Assembly: GCF_030296835.1 (NCBI RefSeq)
Contig: NZ_AP027923.1
Coordinates: forward strand, 434,001 to 498,000
Direction of reading: 5' to 3'
Source of the DNA: Pseudoalteromonas sp. MM1
Lineage (GTDB): Bacteria > Pseudomonadota > Gammaproteobacteria > Enterobacterales > Alteromonadaceae
Length of the DNA: 64,000 nucleotides
The position numbers and the translations under genes are program-made. Shown piece by piece: positions 16,041 to 25,489 of this stretch (position 1 is its first letter; every line of letters starts with the position of its first letter). The notes below the pieces were generated by a model. That model saw only the letters and a list, made by a program, of their open reading frames with translations, had not been told where the DNA came from and did not search any database.

Positions 16041-17648
16041 TTAAGCGTTTTCAATCATCGAAAGTGCAACGGCTTCAGCCGCTTTAATACCATCAATACC
16101 GGCAGATAAAATACCGCCTGCGTAGCCTGCGCCTTCACCCGCTGGGTATAAACCTTTAGTATTTATGCTTTGGAAGCTTCTATCGCGCTTGATACTAATA
16201 GGTGAAGATGTTCGAGTTTCTACTCCTGTTAATAAACCGTCGTTTGTAGAAAAACCACGAATTTGCTTATTAAAGGCTGGAATGGCTTCGCGTATTGCAT
16301 CGATAGCAAACTGCGGAAGCACATTTGCTAAATCGGTGAGTTTTATTCCTGGTGTAAACGACGGTTGTACATCACCTAAATCTCCCGATGCTTTTCCTTT
16401 TAAAAAGTCGCCAATTAACTGTGCTGGTGCATCGTAGTTGCTACCGCCTAATACATAGGCTTGCTCTTCTAGTTTACGTTGCAAGTCAATGCCGGCAAGC
16501 GGGTGACCAGGGAAGTCTTTTTCAGGTGTAATACCTACTACAATGGCACTATTTGCATTGCGCTCACTACGAGAGTACTGGCTCATACCGTTTGTTACTA
16601 CGCGGCCTTCCTCAGAGGTGGCGGCTACAACAGTACCTCCTGGGCACATACAAAAGCTGTACACTGTGCGGCCGTTATCACAATGGTGAACAAGCTTATA
16701 ATCAGCAGAGCCTAAAATGGGGTTACCCGCGTTAGGCCCAAAACGACACTCATCAATCATCGATTGCTTGTGCTCGATTCTAAAGCCAACAGAAAACGGT
16801 TTAGCCTCTACATAAATGCCTTTATCGTGAATCATTTTAAAGGTATCACGGGCGCTATGTCCCACAGCAAGTACTACATGGCGGGTATTTAGCGTTTCAC
16901 CGTTTGAAAGCGTCAAACCAGTTACTTGCCCATCATCTATATGAATATCGTCTACGCGGGTACTGAAGCGGATTTCGCCACCAAGTTCAATAATACGCGC
17001 GCGCATTTTTTCAATCATGGTAACAAGTTTAAATGTACCAATGTGTGGTTTACTTACGTATAAAATTTCACTGGGTGCGCCAGCTTCTACAAATTCGGTG
17101 ATAACTTTACGCCCGTAATGTTTTGGATCTTTTACTTGGCTGTATAGTTTACCGTCTGAAAATGTACCAGCGCCTCCCTCGCCAAACTGCACATTAGACT
17201 CTGTATTAAGGGTACGTTTTCGCCAAAAGCCAAAGGTGTCTTTGGTGCGTTCACGTACCTCTTTACCGCGCTCTAAAATAACAGGATTAAAACCCATTTG
17301 AGCCAGCACTAAGCCCGCAAATAATCCACACGGGCCAAAGCCAATTACTACAGGGCGCTCAGTAAGGTTAGCGGGGGCGTGGGCAACAAATTTGTATGAA
17401 GTATCAGGTGCTGGTTTTACGTGCTGATCTTTTGCAAATGCGTTTAACAGCGTCTCTTCGTTATCTACTTCAATATCAAGGGTATAAATAAGCATAATAG
17501 CCGTTTTTTTACGTGCATCGTACCCACGTTTAAACACATTGTAGCTATGTAGCTGCGCTGGCTGTATTTTTAGTTTATCAACTATGGCTTGGCCTATAGC
17601 GTCTTCGTTATGATCAAGCGGCAGCTTTATTTCGGTTAAACGTATCAT
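16041..17648 (-). CDS. FAD-dependent dehydrogenase (COG2509 family)
   Basis: This is a 535-residue flavoprotein. After an N-terminal domain of about 90 residues (IRLTEIKLPLDHNEDAI...) comes the FAD motif VVIGFGPCGLFAGLVLAQMG, followed by the block SNVQFGEGGAGTFSDGKL and a C-terminal GEGAGYAGGILSAGIDG that closes the FAD site. This is the widespread COG2509 family, whose substrate is not established. I chose ATG 17648 (MIRLTEIKL) because AAGAGA precedes it and the family starts there; the frame stays open 26 codons upstream. It is a single-gene unit. Confidence 0.85.
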   Translation of the reverse strand: MIRLTEIKLPLDHNEDAIGQAIVDKLKIQPAQLHSYNVFKRGYDARKKTAIMLIYTLDIEVDNEETLLNAFAKDQHVKPAPDTSYKFVAHAPANLTERPVVIGFGPCGLFAGLVLAQMGFNPVILERGKEVRERTKDTFGFWRKRTLNTESNVQFGEGGAGTFSDGKLYSQVKDPKHYGRKVITEFVEAGAPSEILYVSKPHIGTFKLVTMIEKMRARIIELGGEIRFSTRVDDIHIDDGQVTGLTLSNGETLNTRHVVLAVGHSARDTFKMIHDKGIYVEAKPFSVGFRIEHKQSMIDECRFGPNAGNPILGSADYKLVHHCDNGRTVYSFCMCPGGTVVAATSEEGRVVTNGMSQYSRSERNANSAIVVGITPEKDFPGHPLAGIDLQRKLEEQAYVLGGSNYDAPAQLIGDFLKGKASGDLGDVQPSFTPGIKLTDLANVLPQFAIDAIREAIPAFNKQIRGFSTNDGLLTGVETRTSSPISIKRDRSFQSINTKGLYPAGEGAGYAGGILSAGIDGIKAAEAVALSMIENA

Positions 17649-17840
17649 TATTATCTCTTTTAGGTGTCTTAGCGGTAATAGTATCCGCTCACAATAAGAA
17701 GTGTAGGGCACGTAATGGCTATACATTAAGGGCGCATATATTACGTTAAATTGACCGCAGATGGCACATATTTATTGTGTTTTTAATGGGGTTGGGTATG
17801 ATCCTCGCTTTAGATAATTAATTACTAGGTTTAAACTATT

Positions 17841-18164
17841 ATGGCGTTTGTGGTCACCGAAAACTGTATTAAGTGTAAATACACAGATTGTGTGGCGGTG
17901 TGCCCTGCAGATGCCTTTTACGAAGGCCCTAACTTTTTAGCAATAAGCCCTATTGATTGCATAGATTGTGGATTATGCGTACCAGAGTGCCCAGCTGAAG
18001 CAATTTACCAAGAAGACGAGCTGCCAGAAGACCAAAAAGAGTTTACCGAGCTTAATGCTGAGCTTGCATTGGTGTGGCCACGCATTGTTGAAGTAAAACC
18101 AGCGCCCACTGATGCCGATAGTTGGAATGGCGTTGCTGATAAGCTTAAATTAATCGAAACCTAG
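17841..18164 (+). CDS. fdxA: Ferredoxin FdxA, 7Fe-8S type
   Basis: The 107-residue protein is nearly collinear with Azotobacter ferredoxin [30 protein letters not shown] and [16 protein letters not shown]. The cysteines expected for one 3Fe-4S and one 4Fe-4S cluster are present. The extra free Cys of Azotobacter FdI (in CPVDCF) is Ala here. It would be a soluble low-potential electron carrier. It is divergent from the FAD dehydrogenase with a 192-base gap. Confidence 0.93.
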   Translation: MAFVVTENCIKCKYTDCVAVCPADAFYEGPNFLAISPIDCIDCGLCVPECPAEAIYQEDELPEDQKEFTELNAELALVWPRIVEVKPAPTDADSWNGVADKLKLIET

Positions 18165-18213
18165 CTTTTAAGTTAAGCCTTTAATATTAATTAGTTAAAA
18201 AAGCTATTGTTTT
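18162..18213 (+). terminator. Possible terminator after fdxA
   Basis: TAGCTTTT (18162-18169) overlaps the fdxA stop and can pair with AAAAGCTA (18199-18206), followed by TTGTTTTTA. The loop is long (29 bases) and AT-rich, so the call is weak. Confidence 0.3.
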
Positions 18214-18298
18214 TAGTATCAAGCTATTAACAAATGTACAGACTTAAATTACACTGCATAAATAAGTTTACCTTTTAAGGGTAAACACGTCTAAATGG

Positions 18299-20551
18299 AT
18301 GTTTATGCAGTACTTAATAATTATAAAAAAACAATGCCGTGCTTTATTCCCTTTCTTATTAGCACTTTTATTTTCTAACCACCTTTATGCCAGTGAAAAA
18401 CAGCAGCATTCTCTTGTACATATAAATGCAGATATTACTGTAGATGGCGTACTAGATGAGCCCCATTGGCAAAATGCCACTTTACTCCCTATAGCATTTC
18501 AAGATGAGCCTAACGAAAAGGGCACCCCACCGGTTAAAACCGATGCTTACATGTATGAGGATGGCAGCAACTTATATGTTGCATTTGTAGCCGAAGATCC
18601 ACAGCCGAGTGAAATAACAGCTTCTCTACGCGACAGAGATACGCTTTGGCAAGATGATACGGTTATTTTAATTATTGATACTTTTAACGATGAACGCTCA
18701 GCTTACGAATTTTATGTAAACCCATTGGGTGCACAAGGTGATACGCGAATGAGTGACACCGATGGCTGGCAATCAGACCCCTCTTGGGATGCAATATGGG
18801 ATAGTGCAGGGCAAATTACCGACCAAGGGTATGTGGTTGAAATGCGCATACCTTTTAAAGCGCTGAGATTTCCTGAAAATCAAACAGATTTAACATGGGG
18901 CTTTGCCCTTATGCGAAATTACCAACGTGATGTACTGTATCAGCTTTCAAATATGGGGTTTGACCGAGATATCAAATGCAGTTTATGTCAGTTTGATAAA
19001 TTAATTGGTTTTAAAAATATAAAAGCCAGCAAAAACCTGCAATTAACCCCCACGCTTACGGCGCTCAGAAATGACTCAAAGCCTACTTTGCCGGGGCAGT
19101 GGGATAATGGTGATATAGACACCGAAGCTGGCCTTGATTTACGTTGGGGGGTTACACAAGATGCGGTAATTAATGCCACTATAAACCCCGACTTTTCGCA
19201 AATAGAGAGTGATGCATTAGAGCTTGATGTAAACACCACGTACTCAATTTATTATGCTGAAAAAAGGCCGTTTTTTTTAGATGGCGCATCCTACTTTAAA
19301 AGCAGTTTGTTTGAACTGTTGTATACCCGCACCATTGCAGAGCCTGAAATAGGGGCAAAATTAACAGGTAAAACAGGGCAACATAGCTATGCATTTATGT
19401 ATGCCGATGACAATAATAGCACTATTTTATTGCCTACAAATCAAGGCTCTGGTTTTGCAATTTTAGAGGATAAAACCCACGCAGCAGCGGCACGTTATCA
19501 ATACGATATTGGCCAACAAGGCACTATAGGGCTAAGTACGACCCACCGCGAAAACGATGATTACTATAATACAGTGCTTTCTGTCGATGGCAGCTACTGG
19601 TTTAATCAATCTGATCTGCTCACTTATCAAGTGGCTACAACAGATTCTAAAAACTCTGACTTTTTAACAAGTAGCTATAACTTATCTAAAACTCAATCTG
19701 ATGAAGCGTACGCTTTAGAGTTTACTCGTGATAAACGTGACTACAATTTGTTTGCTAGCTACGAAAATATAGGTAAAGACTATCGCACTGACTTAGGTTA
19801 TCAAGAAAAAGTAGATTATGAGAACGTAGGCTTTGGCGGAGGCCAAACCTGGTACGCAGATGAGTCTGGCTTATTAACGTCATGGTCTTATGAGGCTGAT
19901 TGGGATAAAACATGGGCGCAAAATGGCGACCTACTTGAAGAAGAATACCAAGGGTTTATAACATTAAAAGGGCAAAAGCAGTCTATTTTTGAAATTGGCT
20001 TACTGCATCGTTATGAAAACTATAATGATGCTTTTTATAACCAAAATATTGGCTTTGTTTATACGGGCTTTAAACCTAAAAATAATATATGGCTTTCGTT
20101 TTATGGCGAGTATGGCAGCCGCATTGATTACGCTAACGAGCAAATTGGCGATTCGTATGCGACGCAAACGCAAGTTACGTGGGATATAAACGATCATTGG
20201 CAAGTAGACGCTACACATAACTACAGCATTTTAGATAACCCTCAAGGGGAGCGAGTTTATACTGCTAACTTATTAGATTTTAGGCTTTATTATAAATTTA
20301 GTATGCGCGCTATGCTCAAGCTTATATTGCAATTTGAAGACATTGATAGAAATAAAGATGCTTACTATTACCAAGTTAGTCACATTAATAAAGACTATGG
20401 CAGCCAATTAGTTTACTCGTACAAAATTAATGCTCAAACATTATTTTATTTAGGCTACTCAGATAAAAGCTATCAAGACGATTCCCTAAAACACGTTGAA
20501 AGAGATCAACGCACATTTTTTACAAAAGTGAGCTATGCATGGCAACTTTAA
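18299..20551 (+). CDS. Outer-membrane protein with CBM9-like and DUF5916 domains
   Basis: The 750-residue protein begins with a signal peptide (hydrophobic about residues 15-28, cleavage near LYA-SEK). Residues about 38-230 form a CBM9-like domain with the characteristic DGVLDEPHWQNA and DDTVILIIDTFND; the rest is a predicted outer-membrane beta-barrel (alternating aromatic strands, ending FFTKVSYAWQL with a C-terminal region rich in Tyr/Phe) of the DUF5916 type. Substrate is unknown; carbohydrate binding or uptake is a guess from the CBM9-like part. An in-frame ATG at 18305 has slightly better spacing to GGA and may be the true start. Confidence 0.82.
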   Translation: MFMQYLIIIKKQCRALFPFLLALLFSNHLYASEKQQHSLVHINADITVDGVLDEPHWQNATLLPIAFQDEPNEKGTPPVKTDAYMYEDGSNLYVAFVAEDPQPSEITASLRDRDTLWQDDTVILIIDTFNDERSAYEFYVNPLGAQGDTRMSDTDGWQSDPSWDAIWDSAGQITDQGYVVEMRIPFKALRFPENQTDLTWGFALMRNYQRDVLYQLSNMGFDRDIKCSLCQFDKLIGFKNIKASKNLQLTPTLTALRNDSKPTLPGQWDNGDIDTEAGLDLRWGVTQDAVINATINPDFSQIESDALELDVNTTYSIYYAEKRPFFLDGASYFKSSLFELLYTRTIAEPEIGAKLTGKTGQHSYAFMYADDNNSTILLPTNQGSGFAILEDKTHAAAARYQYDIGQQGTIGLSTTHRENDDYYNTVLSVDGSYWFNQSDLLTYQVATTDSKNSDFLTSSYNLSKTQSDEAYALEFTRDKRDYNLFASYENIGKDYRTDLGYQEKVDYENVGFGGGQTWYADESGLLTSWSYEADWDKTWAQNGDLLEEEYQGFITLKGQKQSIFEIGLLHRYENYNDAFYNQNIGFVYTGFKPKNNIWLSFYGEYGSRIDYANEQIGDSYATQTQVTWDINDHWQVDATHNYSILDNPQGERVYTANLLDFRLYYKFSMRAMLKLILQFEDIDRNKDAYYYQVSHINKDYGSQLVYSYKINAQTLFYLGYSDKSYQDDSLKHVERDQRTFFTKVSYAWQL

Positions 20552-20571
20552 ATAAACATAAAAGGATGAAT

Positions 20572-21030
20572 ATGAAAACAATAAAAATAACTATTGCAGG
20601 AGCAATGGTAGCTACTTTATCAGGTTGTGCTGCTAAGCAAGATATAACTCGCTTTGACACTGTGAAACCTGAAGTAGTTTGTATAGCTGAACATAAAGCA
20701 GTTAAAGAAGGTGTTGTTACTGCGATGGAAGAAGGGTTTGCAAAGCATAACGTTAAAACACGTGTAATTGCTGCTAACTATGTTTTAAAACATCAGGAAT
20801 ATCAAACTGAGTTACCCAATGCTGATATTTCAGGATGTAATGCTGTTGCTTATTACGTAGCTAACTGGCATTGGGATTTAGCTCTGTACATGTCATATGC
20901 AAATATTTGGGTTACTGACGCTAAAACGAATAAAAAGATTGCGCAAGCATCTTATCGCACTGGCGGTGGGCTAGATAAGTTTATAGATGCAAAGGAAAAA
21001 ATTATCGAACTAATTGATGGCATGTATTAA
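20572..21030 (+). CDS. Small lipoprotein, Sbal_3080-like
   Basis: The 152-residue protein has a short signal peptide ending in the lipobox TLSGCAAKQ (Cys around residue 20). The mature part (PEVVCIAEHKAVKEGVV, VAYYVANWHWDLALYMSYANI, QASYRTGGGLDKF) matches my memory of the Sbal_3080-type lipoproteins of Alteromonadales, which have no known function. ATG 20572 follows AAAGGA by five bases and is preferred over the upstream in-frame starts at 20539 and 20566. It follows the DUF5916 gene by 20 bases and is probably co-transcribed. Confidence 0.75.
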   Translation: MKTIKITIAGAMVATLSGCAAKQDITRFDTVKPEVVCIAEHKAVKEGVVTAMEEGFAKHNVKTRVIAANYVLKHQEYQTELPNADISGCNAVAYYVANWHWDLALYMSYANIWVTDAKTNKKIAQASYRTGGGLDKFIDAKEKIIELIDGMY

Positions 21031-21134
21031 ATACTTACCATATTAGTTGTACAAACATTTTTAAGCTTAAGGTTTATTTTTATTCATCACACTCTATAAT
21101 TAGCTAATTATTAAGCACTAATTTATTCTGTTAA

Positions 21135-21174
21135 AGTGCAGTTCTAAAAATTTTTAATAACTTAGGACTGCACT
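21135..21174. repeat. Near-perfect 13-bp inverted repeat
   Basis: AGTGCAGTTCTAA (21135-21147) and TTAGGACTGCACT (21162-21174) pair over 13 positions with one G-T pair and a 14-base AT loop. No T run follows, so it is not a plain terminator. It lies midway in the 230-base gap between the lipoprotein and the GGDEF/EAL gene; nothing else is evident in that gap. Confidence 0.6.
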
Positions 21175-21260
21175 ATGGCTTGCTTAGTACTAAAAACAGA
21201 CGATATAATCGCCTTTTAGTAATGGGTTTATAGGATAAGTAATTTAGATGGATTTTATTG

Positions 21261-23168
21261 ATGAATAAATTTAAACCCTTAGGCAGCATTTTTTTTGTAT
21301 TTATCTTGTTTTGCTTTTGTTTAAACATCGAACTAACAAATCAAATTAACCGCATTAATTTATTCAACCCTGACATAGATTTACGCCACTTTGATATTGT
21401 AGATACAACGCTCGAAATGGCGCCTTGGTATAACCCTTTGCTTAATGGGCATTATTTAATACATCAGCCCTCTGCCGATTTTTTATTAGTTAAAACTACC
21501 GACACGGAATTTATAGCTGCAAACGCAACAAAACTTATTTTAATGACTTTAACCTCGCCAATAAACTTTATTTTGGTGTGTATGGTATTGTTTGTTGGCT
21601 TTTCGATTATTCGTAAAGAGCGTAGAAAAATATCTTATCAGCAACAAATTGCACAGCTAAATAACAATGCTAATCAATTGCTTGTTGCATTTAACTTACA
21701 ACCCCAAAACGATAACCCATCAGGGCTTGGTAATTTAAGCCAGTCAATAAACAATTTAAACACCCATGTTGCTAATTATTTAAAGCAAACACAAACAAGT
21801 ATCTGCCAAGATAAGCTAACCTTGCTTATTGATCGTCATGCTTATATTGAGCATATAGATAGGCAAATAAATTTTACTGATGAAGAGCAGCTTAAATGCG
21901 CCTTGTTGTTTATTGACCTAGATGGATTTAAACAAGTAAATGATTCGTTTGGCCACAGCTTTGGTGATGAAATTTTGGTGCAGGTTGCTACGCGCCTAGC
22001 CAATGTATTACGCCATCATAAGCTAAGTAATATTAATGGCGCTAATCAGTTAGAACAAAATTTATCACGTTTAGGCGGTGACGAATTTTCAATTTTTATT
22101 GAGTCAGTAGATAGCGATAATAAAGTGGTCGATATTGCTAAGCACGTACTCAGTGAACTTGAAAAAGACTTTGTACTAGGTAATAAAATAGTAAAAATTA
22201 GCGCCAGTATAGGAATAGCTACTTACCCAGAGAGCGCATCAACACCACAAGCACTATTACAGTTAGCGGATGTGGCAATGTACCGTGCAAAAAGCGATGG
22301 TAAAGGCATTTTTAAAGTGTACTCCCCAGAGATGGGTAATAAAATGCGCCGCTATCACTATTTATTAGAAGAGTTGCGTTTAGCGGTTGCATGTAAAGAC
22401 TTTTACTTATCTTTTCAACCTATCGTTCATGTTGAAGATTGCATGATAGATTATTTTGAAGCGCTAACTCGTTGGGATCATCCAATTGAAGGGATGATTT
22501 CACCGGCGGAGTTTATACCTATTGCAGAAGAGTCTAATCTTATTTTAGAGCTTGGTGATTGGATTATGCATGAGTCCTGTAGGCAAATGGCCGCATGGCA
22601 TAATGCTGGTATGCGTAAAGTAAAAATTTCGGTTAATGTATCAGGCGTGCAATTAAAGCACCGCTCAGTGTATGATTGGATAATGAAAAATCTAAAAAAC
22701 ACAGGCCTGCCATCGCATTCTTTAATGCTAGAAATAACGGAATCTACGTTTATTAAAGCCAGTAAAAGTATGATTGAAGAGCTTGAACGACTTCGTGGTG
22801 AAGGTGTGACAATTGCCATTGACGATTTTGGTACCGGCTTTAGTTCATTAAGTACATTGGCTGATTTACCCATTGATGTAATAAAAATAGACCGTTCGTT
22901 CATCTCTCAAGCCGATAAAAGTCCAAAGTACAATGACATCCTTAATACAATCAGCGAACTAGGTCAAAAGTTAGGACTTAAAATAGTAGCCGAGGGCGTA
23001 GAAGAGATTGAGCAGTTTGAACTCGTAAAACGCATGGGAGTAAGCTCTGTGCAAGGCTATTTGGTTAGTCGCCCAGAATCATCTATCAATGTGGGTAACA
23101 AAGTGTTACGTAAAAATACCGCTAATTTATCTGCAGCGGGTACCAGCGCCTGGGAAATAGAAGGTTAG
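21261..23168 (+). CDS. Membrane GGDEF/EAL dual cyclic-di-GMP enzyme
   Basis: The 635-residue protein has one membrane segment at residues 8-24, a short periplasmic part, a second segment near 90-112, then cytoplasmic GGDEF and EAL domains. RLGGDEFSIF (about residue 271) is an intact diguanylate cyclase motif; the inhibitory RxxD site is absent (QLEQ in its place). The EAL domain keeps FEALTRW (about 399), NVSGVQLK, EITEST, DDFGTGFSSL, KIDRSF and VAEGVE, so phosphodiesterase activity is also expected. The periplasmic sensor part of about 65 residues is not a domain I recognise. ATG 21261 is chosen over TTG 21258. Confidence 0.9.
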   Translation: MNKFKPLGSIFFVFILFCFCLNIELTNQINRINLFNPDIDLRHFDIVDTTLEMAPWYNPLLNGHYLIHQPSADFLLVKTTDTEFIAANATKLILMTLTSPINFILVCMVLFVGFSIIRKERRKISYQQQIAQLNNNANQLLVAFNLQPQNDNPSGLGNLSQSINNLNTHVANYLKQTQTSICQDKLTLLIDRHAYIEHIDRQINFTDEEQLKCALLFIDLDGFKQVNDSFGHSFGDEILVQVATRLANVLRHHKLSNINGANQLEQNLSRLGGDEFSIFIESVDSDNKVVDIAKHVLSELEKDFVLGNKIVKISASIGIATYPESASTPQALLQLADVAMYRAKSDGKGIFKVYSPEMGNKMRRYHYLLEELRLAVACKDFYLSFQPIVHVEDCMIDYFEALTRWDHPIEGMISPAEFIPIAEESNLILELGDWIMHESCRQMAAWHNAGMRKVKISVNVSGVQLKHRSVYDWIMKNLKNTGLPSHSLMLEITESTFIKASKSMIEELERLRGEGVTIAIDDFGTGFSSLSTLADLPIDVIKIDRSFISQADKSPKYNDILNTISELGQKLGLKIVAEGVEEIEQFELVKRMGVSSVQGYLVSRPESSINVGNKVLRKNTANLSAAGTSAWEIEG

Positions 23169-23280
23169 AGCCTGTTTATTATGTAAGGTAATGTAGGGTT
23201 TTTGGCTAGGCTATACGATGAAATTCAACTACCTATAGGCAATGAAGTTGAGCATTCACTGGCGCAACTATGTAGGCTCT
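23167..23280. repeat. Possible degenerate MITE-like inverted-repeat element
   Basis: AGAGCCT at 23167 and AGGCTCT ending at 23280 are exact inverted ends, with looser similarity inward. A nested pair, TAGGGTTT (23194-23201) and AAACCCTA (23289-23296), overlaps it. The left end resembles the GCCTGTTTAT terminus of the element at 57889, and the left arm overlaps the stop codon of the GGDEF/EAL gene. No TA duplication is seen, so the element assignment is weak. Confidence 0.35.
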
Positions 23281-23356
23281 GATACGTTAAACCCTATATT
23301 GCGCTAATCGCCCCTAAATAAAGCAAAGTTTTTTGGGTAATAGCCTGAAAAATAAG

Positions 23357-23392
23357 TAAAAAAATGCCACTTTTAAAAGTGGCATTTTTGTT
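23357..23392. terminator. Bidirectional terminator between GGDEF/EAL gene and porin
   Basis: AAATGCCACTTTT and its reverse complement AAAAGTGGCATTT occupy 23362-23387 as one 26-base palindromic hairpin, with As before and Ts after. It serves the minus-strand porin gene 24 bases away and would also stop plus-strand readthrough. Confidence 0.9.
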
Positions 23393-23415
23393 TGTAGAAT
23401 CTAATAACTACAATT

Positions 23416-24117
23416 TTATAAATCGAATGTGCGTGATATAGCAAGTACTATACGCTCATCAGCGTAATCGTAATCTAAGCTTGTATCTTCGGCAGCAATC
23501 TCAATGCCAAACCCTTCGTAGCTAGTTTGATACGCTAAGCGGTAATGTTTGTATGATTTCTTTTGGTTTACATCCCATGCCCACTTTTCGCCATCAAGTG
23601 AATTTGAAATATCAAAGCTTGCACGAATTGCATGGTTTGGGGCAATTTCAAAGGTGTGCGCAATCATAGAGATAACATGGCCTGCGCCTGTACCAAAGTA
23701 ATCCCAGCTATACCAAAAGTTAAGCTCCGTTTGGCCATACTCACTTGCATAGCCAAATTTTGTGTAGGCTTCTGCGTAGTTACCATCGCTGTTATTACCT
23801 TGATATGTGTAATAAGCAATGCCGTAATCTGCGCTAACCTTGTCAGTTAATTGCACGTATTTACCTAAGTAGGCATCAAGTTCAAAGTCAGTGTCATCAC
23901 CAAAATCGACATTAGAAGCCCATGCACCTGCGTAAACACCGCTGTCGAATGCGTAATCAAGGCTTGCTTGAATTGCAGGGTCGCTATCTGTTTGTGTTAC
24001 ACCGTTAAAGGTATAGTCAGATGCCGCTGTAATGGTTGTTGACCAGTTCGCTGTTGCAGTTGTTGATAAAAGCGCGAAAGGCAGTGCTACTGCAAGTTGT
24101 TTTAGTTTGTTATTCAT
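23416..24117 (-). CDS. TorF-family putative porin
   Basis: The 233-residue protein has a signal peptide (LKQLAVALPFALLSTTATA-NWS) and then beta-strand repeats beginning STTITAASDYTFNGVTQTDSDPAIQASLDYAF, the mark of the TorF/gcw_chp family (TIGR02001 as I recall it). It ends with a strand finishing in ISRTFDL, with the C-terminal hydrophobic residue expected of outer-membrane barrels. Family members are thought to be porins of unknown specificity. It starts 9 bases after the BCCT-like carrier gene, suggesting co-transcription and a shared substrate, perhaps choline. Confidence 0.83.
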   Translation of the reverse strand: MNNKLKQLAVALPFALLSTTATANWSTTITAASDYTFNGVTQTDSDPAIQASLDYAFDSGVYAGAWASNVDFGDDTDFELDAYLGKYVQLTDKVSADYGIAYYTYQGNNSDGNYAEAYTKFGYASEYGQTELNFWYSWDYFGTGAGHVISMIAHTFEIAPNHAIRASFDISNSLDGEKWAWDVNQKKSYKHYRLAYQTSYEGFGIEIAAEDTSLDYDYADERIVLAISRTFDL

Positions 24118-24126
24118 TGTTGATCC

Positions 24127-25344
24127 CTAATGTACAGTTTCTATTTTTGTGTAGTCAATTTTGTTTGCTTTTGGCGAACTATCTATGTTGTTAACTGTTT
24201 TAAATTTGCTGTAGCCAATAAATGCAGCACAGGCAAAAAATAGTGCGATTACTAACGCGCCAACCCACTGAATTTGTAAAAACTCTAGCTTAAACAATAG
24301 GGTTAGTAACGAAAGGGCAACAATATTGAGTATCATATAGTTCATTTTACCTAAACGTTTAACCGTTAAGTTAAGGTTATCTGTGTATAAGCGTATTAAT
24401 GAATCAAGCGAATTAATTACAAACACGATACCAACAAACACCATAGCAAAGTTTTTAATCCCCGCTGTTGAAATACCCATTTCGTGGTAGTGATAAAGTA
24501 CGCTAAACCAAATTGCAATTGGGATAGAAGGGAATATCAACATTGCACCTAATACTTGGTATGTTTTAAGGCCGCCAACAAAACGAGATGTAAATTGGCC
24601 AATCATAATGCTCCAGGCAAACCACCAAAACAGGTAAAACTCATGATAATCGTTAAGTGGTAAAACAAACTCATTTATATTGGCAAAGTAAGTACCTATT
24701 TCCGCAAGGTTATTAGTAAATGCCGACATTTCGCTGTCACCAACAACAAATGCACCAACCCACATAAAGGCAATTAACGCAATAAATAACCAGGTTGTAG
24801 AAATGCTTAAAAAACGTACATATTTAATATCTGTACTTGAATACACTGCAAAGCAAATAGCCGCAAATACAATTAAATAAAAGGTGGGTATAACGCTTGA
24901 CCCATCGCCCAGCTCAGGTAAATACCACGGTAAATTAGAAAGCAGTAAGTAAGCTGTAAAGGCACATGTGCCAATAATAACTACGTTATTAATGAATTTT
25001 ACCCATGAAATTTCGAAAAATTTAACTTTGGGCTCTATTACACAGAAATAAAAACACGTAAGAAAGTAAAATCCCCAGATCAAGAATCCCCAGTAGCCAA
25101 ACTCAATAGCCAGTGGGTTTGCAAACGCGTATTCTGGGCTTGCTTTTATGTCTGCATAACCTGCAAATTCGGTTAATGGAAACATGATTAGGCCAACGTC
25201 TAGGCCTGAGGTAAATAAGATTGCGATAAAGGTAAAAGTTCTCACTGGTGTTACGCCTACTACGCGTACGTTACCCCATTTAAATAAAATAGTAATAACA
25301 GCAAGTAGCGTAAATATAATGCCAGCACTAAGCCATATAGTCAT
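24127..25344 (-). CDS. Short BCCT-like transporter (choline/betaine type)
   Basis: The 405-residue protein has about ten to twelve membrane segments. FGYWGFLIWGFYFLTCF near residue 90 and YHEFYLFWWFAWSIMIGQFTSRF near residue 235 resemble the BCCT signature (aromatic-rich helix followed by a basic loop, here SRFVGGLKTYQ). BCCT carriers are usually about 500-680 residues, so this is a reduced or divergent member. Context (betA, betB, betI on the same strand upstream) points to choline or glycine betaine uptake. The gene is 145 bases from betA and 9 bases from the porin gene. Confidence 0.75.
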   Translation of the reverse strand: MTIWLSAGIIFTLLAVITILFKWGNVRVVGVTPVRTFTFIAILFTSGLDVGLIMFPLTEFAGYADIKASPEYAFANPLAIEFGYWGFLIWGFYFLTCFYFCVIEPKVKFFEISWVKFINNVVIIGTCAFTAYLLLSNLPWYLPELGDGSSVIPTFYLIVFAAICFAVYSSTDIKYVRFLSISTTWLFIALIAFMWVGAFVVGDSEMSAFTNNLAEIGTYFANINEFVLPLNDYHEFYLFWWFAWSIMIGQFTSRFVGGLKTYQVLGAMLIFPSIPIAIWFSVLYHYHEMGISTAGIKNFAMVFVGIVFVINSLDSLIRLYTDNLNLTVKRLGKMNYMILNIVALSLLTLLFKLEFLQIQWVGALVIALFFACAAFIGYSKFKTVNNIDSSPKANKIDYTKIETVH

Positions 25345-25489
25345 TATCGCCCTCCCAAAATGAATAAAAGTAACTCATAAGTTCTCCGTTTTTGTTTTAT
25401 TACTTGCACAAACACCGCGCAACCAATTTACGCCGTGAGCCACTGCAAGTTGAACGTGCCCACACAATGTTAGGCACGCTATGGCTTAA

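Noticed and set aside
16165..16735. Plus-strand open frames inside the FAD dehydrogenase gene
   Set aside because: They are antisense shadows of a clear COG2509 gene, with no ribosome sites or recognisable protein features.
25450..25457. TTGAACGT as a BetI site before the BCCT gene
   Set aside because: Only one half site is present; the other half does not complete the palindrome seen at 29235.
25455..25478. CGTGCC/GGCACG hairpin after betA as a terminator
   Set aside because: The stem is six pairs, the loop is twelve bases and no T run follows on the minus strand.
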